Notes: a model not told the origin generated them from the sequence alone. A stretch of DNA of 63,818 nt from UPXZ01 sp018055865 (GCA_964292695.1 CAXYWB010000005.1:1-63818), one strand, 5' to 3'. Counted from the first letter of the stretch, positions 53,119 to 60,749 are shown. Numbers and translations: made by a program.

Positions 53119-53726
53119 TGCCTGACAGCTACAAAACCATAGTAAAATTATCGGAAGGAATTTACAAAGAAAAAGGAAGTAAGTTCCTTTCTTTTGCTAT
53201 TCCGGCTACAAGCGTGGAGGAAGTAAAGCTGATATTGGAGGAATACCGTAAAAGATTTTACGATGCCCGGCATGTTTGCTATGCTTATATGCTTGGCGCC
53301 GGTAGAAATGAATTCAGAGCCAACGATGACGGCGAACCTTCAGGAACTGCCGGCAGACCAATTCTGGGACAGATTAATTCCTTTGAACTTACCAACATCC
53401 TGGTCATTGTGGCTCGCTATTTCGGAGGAATCTTACTCGGCACCGGCGGATTAATTACGGCCTACAAGGAAGCCGCTAAAGATGCACTCGCTCAGGCGGA
53501 AGTATTGGAAAAAACCGTTAAAATCCGTTTCAAAATTGAATTTGGTTACGAACTGATGAATGACGTGTTGCGGATTTTCAAAGATTTTGAGCCTGAAATT
53601 ATAAGTACTGAACTACAATACACTTGCCGGTACGAAGTGGACGTCCCGAAAGCACAAGCAGATCAATTTTTTAAAAAAACTAACAGCATTTTCGGGGTAA
53701 ATATTACAAAGACTGATGATGCATAA
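53118..53726 (+). CDS. YigZ/IMPACT family protein
   Basis: A 202-residue cytosolic protein of the YigZ/UPF0029 family, related to eukaryotic IMPACT, a regulator of Gcn2. The family core is present: KEKGSKFLSFAIPATSVEE, YDARHVCYAYMLG, the NDDGEPSGTAGRPIL loop and ARYFGGILLGTGGLITAY. A ferredoxin-like C-domain follows. The molecular role in bacteria is not settled. I chose ATG 53118, which shares one base with the murA stop; a TTG three bases earlier is less likely. Confidence 0.88.
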   Translation: MPDSYKTIVKLSEGIYKEKGSKFLSFAIPATSVEEVKLILEEYRKRFYDARHVCYAYMLGAGRNEFRANDDGEPSGTAGRPILGQINSFELTNILVIVARYFGGILLGTGGLITAYKEAAKDALAQAEVLEKTVKIRFKIEFGYELMNDVLRIFKDFEPEIISTELQYTCRYEVDVPKAQADQFFKKTNSIFGVNITKTDDA

Positions 53727-53797
53727 AAATTTTTGATAGAACTTTCACGTTCAATCTTTTGTTTGACTGAAAAGAGAAAACTTAAAAGAAAAAAAAC

Positions 53798-54514
53798 ATG
53801 AAAGTAGAAATCTGGAGCGACTTAGCTTGTCCATTTTGCTATATCGGAAAGCGTCATTTTGAAAAAGCATTATCGCAATTTTCTGACAAAAAACAAGTAA
53901 AAATAGAATGGAAATCCTATATTCTTGATCCTGAATACGTTTATAATCCCGAAAATCCCGAAACTGAAGTAGATTACATAGCCGGGCGCAAAGGAATTTC
54001 CAGGGAAGAAGCTCAGCAAATGTTTGCAAGCATCACCCGGATGGCATCAATGGCAGGTCTGACCTACGACTTTGATAAAGTGAAAGCTGCCAATACGTTA
54101 GATGCACATAAAATCATTCAACTGGCCAAAGAAAAAAATCTGGGCGATGCGGCTGAAGAACGGTTTTTTCAGGCTTTTTTCGTTAACGGTGAGAATATCA
54201 ACGAAAAAGAAACGTTGGTGAAAATAGCCCGTGAAATCGGCTTAACCGAAAGCGAAGCAACCGAAGCACTTACAAACGACAAATATGCTTACGAAGTAAA
54301 CAACGACATCCGGGAAGCCGGTCAAATCGGTGTCAGGGGAGTTCCATTCTTTGTTTTTGACCGTAAATACGGTGTTTCGGGAGCACAATCGTCAGATACA
54401 TTTCTGCAGACACTCGAAAAATCATTCAACGAATGGAAAAAAGCCAATCCACTAACTCCAATAAAAAATTTGGCCGAAGGGAGCACGTGTGATTTAGATG
54501 GAAATTGCAACTAA
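53798..54514 (+). CDS. DsbA-family thiol oxidoreductase (FrnE-like)
   Basis: A 238-residue thioredoxin-fold protein. The active site is CPFC (residues 12-15, SDLACPFCYIGKR), and the cis-Pro loop is GVRGVPFFVFD. An inserted helical domain lies between them. There is no signal peptide, so it is cytosolic, as is usual for FrnE-type members. The C-terminus ends in CDLDGNC with two further cysteines, which could form a second redox pair. The substrate is unknown; polyketide-isomerase names in databases are historical. Confidence 0.87.
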   Translation: MKVEIWSDLACPFCYIGKRHFEKALSQFSDKKQVKIEWKSYILDPEYVYNPENPETEVDYIAGRKGISREEAQQMFASITRMASMAGLTYDFDKVKAANTLDAHKIIQLAKEKNLGDAAEERFFQAFFVNGENINEKETLVKIAREIGLTESEATEALTNDKYAYEVNNDIREAGQIGVRGVPFFVFDRKYGVSGAQSSDTFLQTLEKSFNEWKKANPLTPIKNLAEGSTCDLDGNCN

Positions 54515-54523
54515 ACTGAAATT

Positions 54524-54570
54524 TACCGGTTTAACAGCCGTTTTTTTTGATCTCATCCGCTGTTTTTTTT
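54524..54570 (+). terminator. Probable terminator after the DsbA-family gene
   Basis: AACAGC (54533-54538) pairs with GCTGTT (54559-54564), followed by Ts. A second T8 tract follows an alternative CGG/CCG hairpin at 54524-54540. Confidence 0.5.
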
Positions 54571-54581
54571 ACTCATAATCG

Positions 54582-54613
54582 TTGATTATTTTCAAAAAAA
54601 TCATGTATCTTTG
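54582..54613 (+). promoter_or_regulatory. Promoter of the pyrB leader transcript
   Basis: TTG (54582-54584), 21 nt, then TATCTTTG (54606-54613). Transcription would start about 210 nt before the pyrB ATG and pass through a leader ORF and a terminator hairpin. Confidence 0.65.
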
Positions 54614-54624
54614 CATAACCCGTT

Positions 54625-54723
54625 ATGATTAAAAAAAGTATTCAATACTACACGTTCGTTTGCAACTTTCAGCTATCAAGTTGCACAGAAAAAATATCCC
54701 GTAATATCTTCAAACCAATATAA
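54625..54723 (+). CDS. Candidate 32-residue pyrB leader peptide
   Basis: ATG 54625 to TAA 54721-54723 encodes MIKKSIQYYTFVCNFQLSSC plus 12 residues ending NIFKPI. It starts at most a few nt after the expected transcript start. Its last codons and stop form the left arm of the intrinsic terminator before pyrB, which is the geometry of a coupled attenuator. I do not recognise the peptide sequence. It may be a chance ORF. Confidence 0.35.
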   Translation: MIKKSIQYYTFVCNFQLSSCTEKISRNIFKPI

Positions 54724-54749
54724 TCTGAATAAGTTATGTTGGTTTTTTT
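54712..54749 (+). terminator. Intrinsic terminator/attenuator in the pyrB leader
   Basis: AAACCAATATAA (54712-54723) pairs with TTATGTTGGTTT (54734-54745) in a 12-bp stem with one G-T wobble, a 10-nt loop and a run of seven Ts. It lies 84 nt before the pyrB ATG with no strong promoter in between. Confidence 0.7.
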
Positions 54750-54786
54750 ATATATTTCAAAAGCTACAAAAACAAACTAGAAATCT

Positions 54787-54818
54787 TCCTTTCGGGGAGC
54801 TTGCCTGCCGCATGCAGG
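54787..54818. repeat. GC-rich hairpin before pyrB (e)
   Basis: TCCTTTCGGGGA followed by CCTGC, CGCAT and GCAGG. It ends 14 nt before the pyrB ATG. It is a weak match to the reverse orientation of the GC-rich repeat family, and the CCTGC/GCAGG stem could restrict ribosome access. Confidence 0.4.
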
Positions 54819-54832
54819 ATTCAGAAGGGCAT

Positions 54833-55750
54833 ATGAAAAACCGCAGTCTTGTATCCATAAGCGATTACAGTAAAAAGGAAATACTTGAAATACTGCATAC
54901 AGCAGCTGATTTTGAAGCAAATCCAAATCGCAAAACATTGGATGGCAAAGTGATAGCAACACTTTTTTTTGAGCCATCCACCCGTACCCGTTTGAGTTTC
55001 GAAACAGCTGTAAACCGTCTCGGCGGACGAATCATTGGCTTTTCTGACTCCACTACAACCAGTTCGGTGAAAGGTGAAACCCTTCATGACACTATCCGGA
55101 TGGTAAGCAGTTACGCCGATGCAATCGTGATGCGACATCCGCTCGAAGGAGCCGCCCGCTACGCGTCCGAAATTTCGCCCGTACCCATCATTAATGCCGG
55201 CGACGGAGCCAATCAGCACCCATCACAAACGTTGCTCGATCTTTACTCCATACTCAAAACTCAGGGTACACTCGAAAACCTGAAAATATCTCTGGTAGGC
55301 GATTTGAAATATGGGAGAACGGTTCATTCGCTCATTATGGCCATGTCACACTTCAAACCGGCTTTCCGCTTCATTGCACCCGAAGAGCTGAAAATGCCGG
55401 ATGAATACAAAGTATTTTGCCGAAGAAACAAAATTCCGTTTGAGGAAAAAACAGAACTGACCGGCAACTTTGACGATGCAGACATTCTATACATCACACG
55501 TGTTCAGAAAGAGCGTTTTCTTGATTTGATAGAATTTGAGCGCGTGAAAAACGTATACACCCTGAAAAACAGCATGTTGGATAACACCAAGCCCAATCTG
55601 AGAATTATGCATCCGCTTCCGCGCGTTAACGAAATTGATCAGGATGTAGACGCAAGCCCTAAAGCTTACTATTTTCAGCAGGCACAAAACGGACTGTATG
55701 TCAGACAGGCTATTGTGAGCAAGGTAATTAACCCCGACTCTGCCACCTAA
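54833..55750 (+). CDS. pyrB: Aspartate carbamoyltransferase catalytic subunit
   Basis: A 305-residue enzyme joining carbamoyl phosphate and aspartate in pyrimidine synthesis. The carbamoyl-phosphate loop is FFEPSTRTRLSFE with Ser49-Thr50-Arg51-Thr52-Arg53. SSVKGETLHDT, DGANQHPSQTLLDL and the C-terminal HPLPRVNEIDQDVD are all intact. I chose ATG 54833 (MKNRSLVSISDYS); an upstream in-frame ATG at 54812 lies in the repeat hairpin. The regulatory subunit pyrI follows. Expression may be controlled by the leader terminator. The stop codon and last residues (Ser-Ala-Thr) come from a GC-rich repeat. Confidence 0.96.
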   Translation: MKNRSLVSISDYSKKEILEILHTAADFEANPNRKTLDGKVIATLFFEPSTRTRLSFETAVNRLGGRIIGFSDSTTTSSVKGETLHDTIRMVSSYADAIVMRHPLEGAARYASEISPVPIINAGDGANQHPSQTLLDLYSILKTQGTLENLKISLVGDLKYGRTVHSLIMAMSHFKPAFRFIAPEELKMPDEYKVFCRRNKIPFEEKTELTGNFDDADILYITRVQKERFLDLIEFERVKNVYTLKNSMLDNTKPNLRIMHPLPRVNEIDQDVDASPKAYYFQQAQNGLYVRQAIVSKVINPDSAT

Positions 55751-55770
55751 CCCCCTAAAACGGGAGTATT
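55741..55770. repeat. GC-rich repeat, forward copy supplying the pyrB stop (f)
   Basis: TGCCACCTAA then CCCCCTAAAACGGGAGTATT. The TAA in the repeat is the pyrB stop codon. It is paired with reverse copy (g), 86 nt downstream. Confidence 0.75.
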
Positions 55771-55855
55771 AGTGGAGTAAGTGACTTTTATCTGAAACCT
55801 GAAGATTGATATATTCAAGTTTCTAAACTAATTAATAATTTCGATAAACGCTCTT

Positions 55856-55890
55856 AAATTTCCCCTTCAGGGGGGGGGGTTAGGGGCAGG
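55856..55890. repeat. GC-rich repeat, reverse copy with a G10 tract before pyrI (g)
   Basis: TTTCCCCTTCA, then ten Gs (55870-55879), then TTAGGGGCAGG, ending 14 nt before the pyrI ATG. The G run is an expansion of the usual GGGGG and is prone to slippage. Confidence 0.75.
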
Positions 55891-55904
55891 TCATTATTGC
55901 AAAT

Positions 55905-56360
55905 ATGAAACATTTACAAGTAGCAGCATTGAGCAACGGAACCGTGATTGACCACATTCCGGCTAATAAGTTATTCAAGGTATTTTCACTTTTGAATTTA
56001 GAGAACTGTAAAGAAACAATCACCGTAGGGAATAATCTGAACAGCGAAACTGTTGGAAAAAAGGGAATAATAAAGATTTCAGAACGTATTTTTTCGGAAG
56101 ATGAAACCAATAAGATAGCACTTATTGCTCCAAAAGCAAAAATCAACATTATACAGAACTACGAGGTAATTGAAAAACGACTGCTTTCGCTACCCGACGA
56201 GGTTCGTGAAATAGTTCAATGCCTGAATCCGGCCTGTATCACCAATCATCAGCCGGTTCATACCTGGTTTCATGTGACCACTGAAGAGAATGAAACCCGT
56301 CTGAAATGCCATTACTGTGAACGGGAAGTGAAACTGGAGGAAATTAAGCTTGCCCCCTAA
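55905..56360 (+). CDS. pyrI: Aspartate carbamoyltransferase regulatory subunit
   Basis: A 151-residue regulatory chain that binds CTP/ATP and links catalytic trimers. The N-terminal allosteric domain has LQVAALSNGTVIDHIPANKL. The C-terminal zinc domain has all four cysteines: CLNPAC and CHYCE, with the usual spacing. It is 154 nt after pyrB, an unusually long gap filled by two inverted GC-rich repeats. The last codons GCC CCC TAA are repeat sequence, so the protein ends with a repeat-encoded Ala-Pro. Confidence 0.95.
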   Translation: MKHLQVAALSNGTVIDHIPANKLFKVFSLLNLENCKETITVGNNLNSETVGKKGIIKISERIFSEDETNKIALIAPKAKINIIQNYEVIEKRLLSLPDEVREIVQCLNPACITNHQPVHTWFHVTTEENETRLKCHYCEREVKLEEIKLAP

Positions 56361-56378
56361 CCCACTAAAGGGGATATT
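56351..56378. repeat. GC-rich repeat, forward copy supplying the pyrI stop (h)
   Basis: TGCCCCCTAA then CCCACTAAAGGGGATATT, about 25 of 28 bases identical to the consensus. Its TAA is the pyrI stop codon. The reverse partner (i) lies 82 nt downstream, within the next coding sequence. Confidence 0.78.
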
Positions 56379-56397
56379 GGTTTAATTGATTAATTGT

Positions 56398-57066
56398 ATG
56401 CAACATTATATGATAAAACGAAACTCACAAAAAACAACGAATCACGTCTTACCTACTGCCAAACTCTCCCTTCAGAGTGTTGAGGGGTCGGCTCGGACTT
56501 TTCTATCCTGGAAACCCGGCACGCTGATATATCCGCTTCCGGCAGTAATGATATCGTGCGGCGAAACGGAAGAAGAATACAACATACTGACTGTGAGCTG
56601 GGTAGGCACTATTTGTACCAATCCGCCCATGTGCTATATTTCTATCCGACCAGAAAGGCATTCCTACGAAATAATAAAACGAACCGGTGAATTTGTTATC
56701 AATCTGACCAACGAAGAGCTGGCGCGGGCTACCGATTGGTGTGGTGTAAGAAGCGGAAAAGATTATAACAAATTTGCTGAAATGAAACTTACACCTGTGA
56801 AAGCAGAAAAAATCAACGCTCCGATAATAGCAGAAGCGCCGCTTTGCATCGAGTGTAAAGTTAAAGAAATCATTCCATTAGGTTCGCATGACATGTTTAT
56901 TTCCGAAGTGGTCAATGTTCAGGCAAATTCCAAATACATTGATAATAAGACGGATACATTTGATTTAGCAAAAGCAAAACTAATTGCCTACTCCCACGGA
57001 CATTATTATAAATTGGGTGAAGAAATAGGCCGTTTCGGGTGGACAGTGAGGAAGAAAAAAGTCTGA
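56398..57066 (+). CDS. Flavin reductase family protein with repeat-derived N-terminus
   Basis: A 222-residue FMN-binding split-barrel protein of the flavin reductase-like family. The conserved region starts at WKPGTLIYPLPAVMISCG and includes NILTVSWVGTICTNPPMCYI, RTGEFVINLTNEELA and DWCGVRSGKD. Homologues I recall begin within a few residues of WKPGT. Here the nearest in-frame ATGs (56398, 56410) are about 33-37 codons upstream, and the intervening codons cross a GC-rich repeat (56461-56492). The encoded LPTAKLSLQSVEGSARTFLS therefore looks repeat-derived. The physiological substrate is unknown. Confidence 0.82.
   Translation: MQHYMIKRNSQKTTNHVLPTAKLSLQSVEGSARTFLSWKPGTLIYPLPAVMISCGETEEEYNILTVSWVGTICTNPPMCYISIRPERHSYEIIKRTGEFVINLTNEELARATDWCGVRSGKDYNKFAEMKLTPVKAEKINAPIIAEAPLCIECKVKEIIPLGSHDMFISEVVNVQANSKYIDNKTDTFDLAKAKLIAYSHGHYYKLGEEIGRFGWTVRKKKV
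56461..56492. repeat. GC-rich repeat, reverse copy inside the flavin reductase gene (i)
   Basis: AAACTCTCCCTTCAGAG then TGTTGAGGGGTCGGC is a diverged reverse copy. It lies in frame, without a stop, 17 nt before the first conserved tryptophan codon, where other reverse copies precede a start codon. Confidence 0.6.
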
Positions 57067-57124
57067 ACTTTTTTTACAGGATTTTTTTGATAAATTTGAG
57101 AAAAAAAATTAAATATAATTGTTT

Positions 57125-58405
57125 ATGAAAAGAGACACACAAATTTTTGACATTATCAAACGCGAAAAAGAGCGTCAGATGAAAGGAATAGAGCTTATAG
57201 CTTCTGAAAACTTTGTAAGTGATCAGGTGATGGAAGCAATGGGTTCTGTTTTAACAAATAAATACGCCGAAGGATATCCCGGCAAACGTTATTACGGCGG
57301 TTGCGAAGTGGTAGACGAGAGTGAGCAACTGGCCATCGACCGCATTAAACAAATTTTCGGTGCAGAATGGGCTAATGTGCAACCACACTCAGGGGCCCAA
57401 GCCAATATGGCGGTATTCCTGGCTTGCCTGAATCCCGGCGATAAGTTTCTGGGGCTGAATTTGGCTCACGGTGGACACCTGTCGCACGGATCGCCTGTCA
57501 ACAGTTCAGGAATTCTTTATAAAGCGCTGGAATACAACGTCAAAGAAGAAACCGGACGCGTGGATTACGACCAGATGGAAGAAGTAGCCCTGCGCGAACG
57601 TCCGAAACTGATTATAGGCGGTGGTTCAGCTTACTCCCGTGAATGGGATTACAGGCGTATGCGCGAAATTGCCGATAAAATCGAAGCTATTCTGATGATA
57701 GATATGGCACACCCTGCCGGATTGATAGCTGCCGGACTTCTGGAAAATCCGGTAAAATTTGCTCATATTGTCACATCTACTACCCATAAAACACTTCGCG
57801 GACCGCGCGGTGGAATTATTCTGCTGGGCAAAGATTTTCCGAATCCATGGGGTAAAACCACTCCTAAAGGCGAAGTAAAAATGATGTCGGCACTGTTGGA
57901 CTCAGCTGTTTTCCCCGGAATTCAGGGTGGCCCGCTCGAACATGTGATAGCCGCCAAAGCAGTCTCGTTCGGTGAGTGTCTTCAACCCGAATACAAAGAA
58001 TATCAGATTCAGGTAAAGAAAAATGCAGCTGCACTAGCTGAAGCATTGATTAAACGTGGCTTTAAGATTATTTCAGGAGGAACAGAAAATCACTCCATGC
58101 TGGTAGATTTGCGTTCCAAATATCCTGATTTAACCGGCAAAATAGCCGAAAAAATACTGGTAGAAGCCGATATTACCTGCAACAAAAACATGGTTCCATT
58201 TGATAGTCGCTCTGCATTTCAGACTTCCGGAATTCGTCTCGGCACTCCAGCCATCACTACCCGCGGTGCCAAAGAACCTTTGATGGAAGAAATAGCCGAA
58301 ATGATAGAAATAGTACTTTCGAATGTGGAAAATCCTGCTGTCATTCAATCGGTTAAAGAAAGAGTAAATAAAACCATGGAGAAATATCCGTTGTTTGGAT
58401 ATTAA
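57125..58405 (+). CDS. glyA: Serine hydroxymethyltransferase
   Basis: A 426-residue PLP enzyme converting serine and tetrahydrofolate to glycine and methylene-tetrahydrofolate. GIELIASENFVS at the N-terminus, YAEGYPGKRYYGGCE, DMAHPAGLIAAG and the PLP-lysine motif TSTTHKTLRGPRGG with Lys222 are intact. I chose ATG 57125; an in-frame TTG 6 nt upstream is less likely. It supplies one-carbon units for purC-related purine synthesis and for MetH, both encoded in the window. A GC-rich repeat begins directly after its stop. Confidence 0.97.
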   Translation: MKRDTQIFDIIKREKERQMKGIELIASENFVSDQVMEAMGSVLTNKYAEGYPGKRYYGGCEVVDESEQLAIDRIKQIFGAEWANVQPHSGAQANMAVFLACLNPGDKFLGLNLAHGGHLSHGSPVNSSGILYKALEYNVKEETGRVDYDQMEEVALRERPKLIIGGGSAYSREWDYRRMREIADKIEAILMIDMAHPAGLIAAGLLENPVKFAHIVTSTTHKTLRGPRGGIILLGKDFPNPWGKTTPKGEVKMMSALLDSAVFPGIQGGPLEHVIAAKAVSFGECLQPEYKEYQIQVKKNAAALAEALIKRGFKIISGGTENHSMLVDLRSKYPDLTGKIAEKILVEADITCNKNMVPFDSRSAFQTSGIRLGTPAITTRGAKEPLMEEIAEMIEIVLSNVENPAVIQSVKERVNKTMEKYPLFGY

Positions 58406-58406
58406 C

Positions 58407-58436
58407 TGCCCCCTCCAATCCTCCACGGAGGGAGGC
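58407..58436. repeat. GC-rich repeat between glyA and phoH (j)
   Basis: TGCCCCCTCCAATCCTCC then ACGGAGGGAGGC begins 1 nt after the glyA stop and ends 14 nt before the phoH ATG. It is a variant in which both arms form one hairpin (CCTCC with GGAGG). Confidence 0.65.
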
Positions 58437-58449
58437 TTATTAACTGCAA

Positions 58450-59466
58450 ATGAAGAATACAAATGAAATAATTTCTAATTCCGAAAAATCCTTCTTTGGA
58501 GGTGTTATAGAGGATTCTGTCTTCACATTATCCGAACATACCGACACGACTACTTTTTATGGAATAAATAACAGTAATATTCAGTTACTGAGAAATTTAC
58601 ATCCCAACATCCGGATAGTAGCCCGCGGGCATGTGATTAAAATAAGCGGTAGCGAGGCAGAAATAGAGCAATTCAAAAATAATCTGGGTAAATTAGAGTT
58701 ATATGCGCTGAATAACAATAATCTGACAGAAGAGAATATTATAGGCATAGTAAAAGGGGAACAGCAAACTGAAGTAACTTTTGAAAATCTGATACTCCAT
58801 GGTGTAAACGGAAAATCCATCATGGCGCGTACAAAAAATCAACAAAAGTTGGTGAAGGATTTTGAAACGAATGATTTGCTGTTTGCTATCGGACCGGCAG
58901 GATCGGGAAAAACCTATACAGCCATTGCGCTGGCAGTGAGAGCTTTGAAAAATCGCGAAAAAAAGAAAATCATTTTGAGCCGTCCGGCAGTAGAAGCCGG
59001 TGAAAAACTCGGTTTTCTGCCGGGTGATATGAAAGAAAAAATCGATCCGTACCTGCAACCACTTTATGATGCGCTTCAGGACATGCTGCCCACTGTCAAA
59101 CTAAAAGAATACATGGAAAACGGCACCATTCAGATTGCACCGCTGGCATTCATGCGAGGACGTACGCTGAGCGATGCGGTAGTTATTCTCGACGAAGCTC
59201 AGAATTCTACTTCGATGCAGATAAAAATGTTTCTTACACGCATGGGTCTTAATACCAAAATGATAGTTACCGGGGATATCACTCAGATTGACTTACCGGC
59301 ACAGCAAAAATCAGGTTTAATTGATGCACTTGAAGTCCTGAAAAGCATAAAAGGAATTGCTAAAATTGAATTTGACAAAGGGGATATAGTTCGCCACAAG
59401 TTGGTTCAACGGATAGTGGAGGCCTATGAAAAAGCTGCCCCCCGTCCCCCTAAAAGGGGAGTTTAA
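58450..59466 (+). CDS. phoH: PhoH-family ATPase with repeat-encoded C-terminus
   Basis: A 338-residue protein of the PhoH family, linked in other bacteria to RNA metabolism and phosphate stress. A small N-terminal KH-like region (about 40-90) precedes the P-loop GPAGSGKT (138-145). KKIILSRPAVEAGEKLGFLP, Walker B VVILDEAQN (about 240) and TGDITQIDLP follow. The last residues, AAPRPPKRGV, are encoded by a GC-rich repeat in which the usual TAA has become CGT. The reading frame therefore runs through the repeat to a later TAA. Confidence 0.93.
   Translation: MKNTNEIISNSEKSFFGGVIEDSVFTLSEHTDTTTFYGINNSNIQLLRNLHPNIRIVARGHVIKISGSEAEIEQFKNNLGKLELYALNNNNLTEENIIGIVKGEQQTEVTFENLILHGVNGKSIMARTKNQQKLVKDFETNDLLFAIGPAGSGKTYTAIALAVRALKNREKKKIILSRPAVEAGEKLGFLPGDMKEKIDPYLQPLYDALQDMLPTVKLKEYMENGTIQIAPLAFMRGRTLSDAVVILDEAQNSTSMQIKMFLTRMGLNTKMIVTGDITQIDLPAQQKSGLIDALEVLKSIKGIAKIEFDKGDIVRHKLVQRIVEAYEKAAPRPPKRGV
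59436..59463. repeat. GC-rich repeat, forward copy inside the phoH 3' end (k)
   Basis: TGCCCCCCGTCCCCCTAA then AAGGGGAGTT matches the reverse complement of copy (l) at 23 of 28 positions. The stop TAA of other copies is changed to CGT. Confidence 0.75.
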
Positions 59467-59536
59467 TCCCATATCAAATTGTTTTTTATACAAAATAGAT
59501 ATTCAAAAATAAAATCAATCTAATTTAATGCTTTCC

Positions 59537-59564
59537 AATTCCCCCTTTAGGGGGTTAGGGGGCA
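59537..59564. repeat. GC-rich repeat, reverse copy before purC (l)
   Basis: AATTCCCCCTTTAG then GGGGTTAGGGGGCA ends 9 nt before the purC ATG. It is the cleanest reverse copy and defines the consensus. Confidence 0.8.
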
Positions 59565-59573
59565 AATATATTT

Positions 59574-60521
59574 ATGAACGCACTTACAAAAACCGATTTC
59601 CATTTCGATGGACAAACAAATGTATATCACGGCAAAGTTCGTGATGTGTATACTGTAAAAAATGATTTACTTGTAATGGTTGCTACCGACCGTATTTCTG
59701 CATTTGACGTAGTGCTGCCCAAAGGCATACCGTACAAAGGCCAGATGCTCAATCAGATAGCAGCCCGATTTCTGGATGCTACCGTCGATATCGTTCCAAA
59801 CTGGAAACTGACCACACCCGACCCTATGGTTACAGTGGGACTTCGCTGTGAGGGATTTGCGGTGGAAATGATAGTACGGGGATACCTGTGCGGGAGTGCA
59901 TGGCGTACTTACAAAAGCGGTGTGCGCGAAATTTGCGGAGTGAAAATTCCGGATGGAATGTGCGAAAACGAAAAATTTCCGACTCCGATAGTAACTCCTA
60001 CTACTAAAGCTGCACAAGGGCTACACGACGAGGACATTTCGAAGGAAGAAATCCTGAAACAAGGCCTGGCAACACCCGAAGAATACGCTCTGCTGGAAAA
60101 ATATACACTCGATTTATTCGAGCGGGGCACCAGAATGGCTGCTGAACGAGGTTTGATATTGGTTGATACCAAATATGAATTCGGGAAACGGGATGGAAAA
60201 ATCTATCTGATGGACGAAATTCACACGCCCGACAGTTCGCGTTATTTTTACGCCGATGGTTACGAAGAACGATTTGCAAAAGGCGAACCTCAGAAACAAC
60301 TTTCAAAAGAATTTGTACGTGAATGGCTTATGGACAATGGGTTTCAGGGAAAGTCCGGTCAGCAGGTTCCGGAAATGACCGACGAAATAGTGAAAGGCAT
60401 AAGTGACCGCTATATAGAGCTGTTCGAAAACATTACCGGCAGCAAATTTGATAAAGCAGAAGCCAGCGATGTGGCCTCACGAATTGATAAAAACGTTTCG
60501 GAATATCTGAAGACTATTTGA
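59574..60521 (+). CDS. purC: SAICAR synthase
   Basis: A 315-residue purine-synthesis enzyme ligating aspartate to CAIR. It has the N-terminal YHGKVRDVYTV, TDRISAFDVVLPKGIPYKG, RGYLCGSAW and LVDTKYEFGKRDGKIYLMDE regions. The length is that of the long form common in Bacteroidota and fungi (about 310) rather than the short E. coli form (about 237). The start lies 9 nt after a GC-rich repeat. A strong terminator follows. Confidence 0.96.
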   Translation: MNALTKTDFHFDGQTNVYHGKVRDVYTVKNDLLVMVATDRISAFDVVLPKGIPYKGQMLNQIAARFLDATVDIVPNWKLTTPDPMVTVGLRCEGFAVEMIVRGYLCGSAWRTYKSGVREICGVKIPDGMCENEKFPTPIVTPTTKAAQGLHDEDISKEEILKQGLATPEEYALLEKYTLDLFERGTRMAAERGLILVDTKYEFGKRDGKIYLMDEIHTPDSSRYFYADGYEERFAKGEPQKQLSKEFVREWLMDNGFQGKSGQQVPEMTDEIVKGISDRYIELFENITGSKFDKAEASDVASRIDKNVSEYLKTI

Positions 60522-60546
60522 GAATTGCACGTTACAAACATACCTG

Positions 60547-60590
60547 CTGTCAGCTTTCCTACGGTGGAAGGCTGGCAGTTTTCTTCTCAG
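60547..60590 (+). terminator. Intrinsic terminator after purC
   Basis: CTGTCAGCTTTCC (60547-60559) pairs with GGAAGGCTGGCAG (60566-60578) in a 13-bp stem with two G-T wobbles, followed by TTTTCTTCTC. Confidence 0.82.
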
Positions 60591-60721
60591 CTATCCTTAT
60601 TTGCGGTTTATTTCTCCATTCTCAGTAAGAAAATCCCCATCATTTGTTTTTGTATTATTAATTATACTTAATTTCCGAAAATAACAACCTGCATCAAACC
60701 ATTTCTTTAAGGCAATTACAC

Positions 60722-60729
60722 TACTTTTG
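60722..60729 (+). promoter_or_regulatory. Promoter -7 box of the 829-residue barrel gene
   Basis: TACTTTTG followed by CA lies 21 nt before the ATG at 60750 and fits the consensus. Confidence 0.6.
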
Positions 60730-60749
60730 CACAATTATTTAAATCAATT

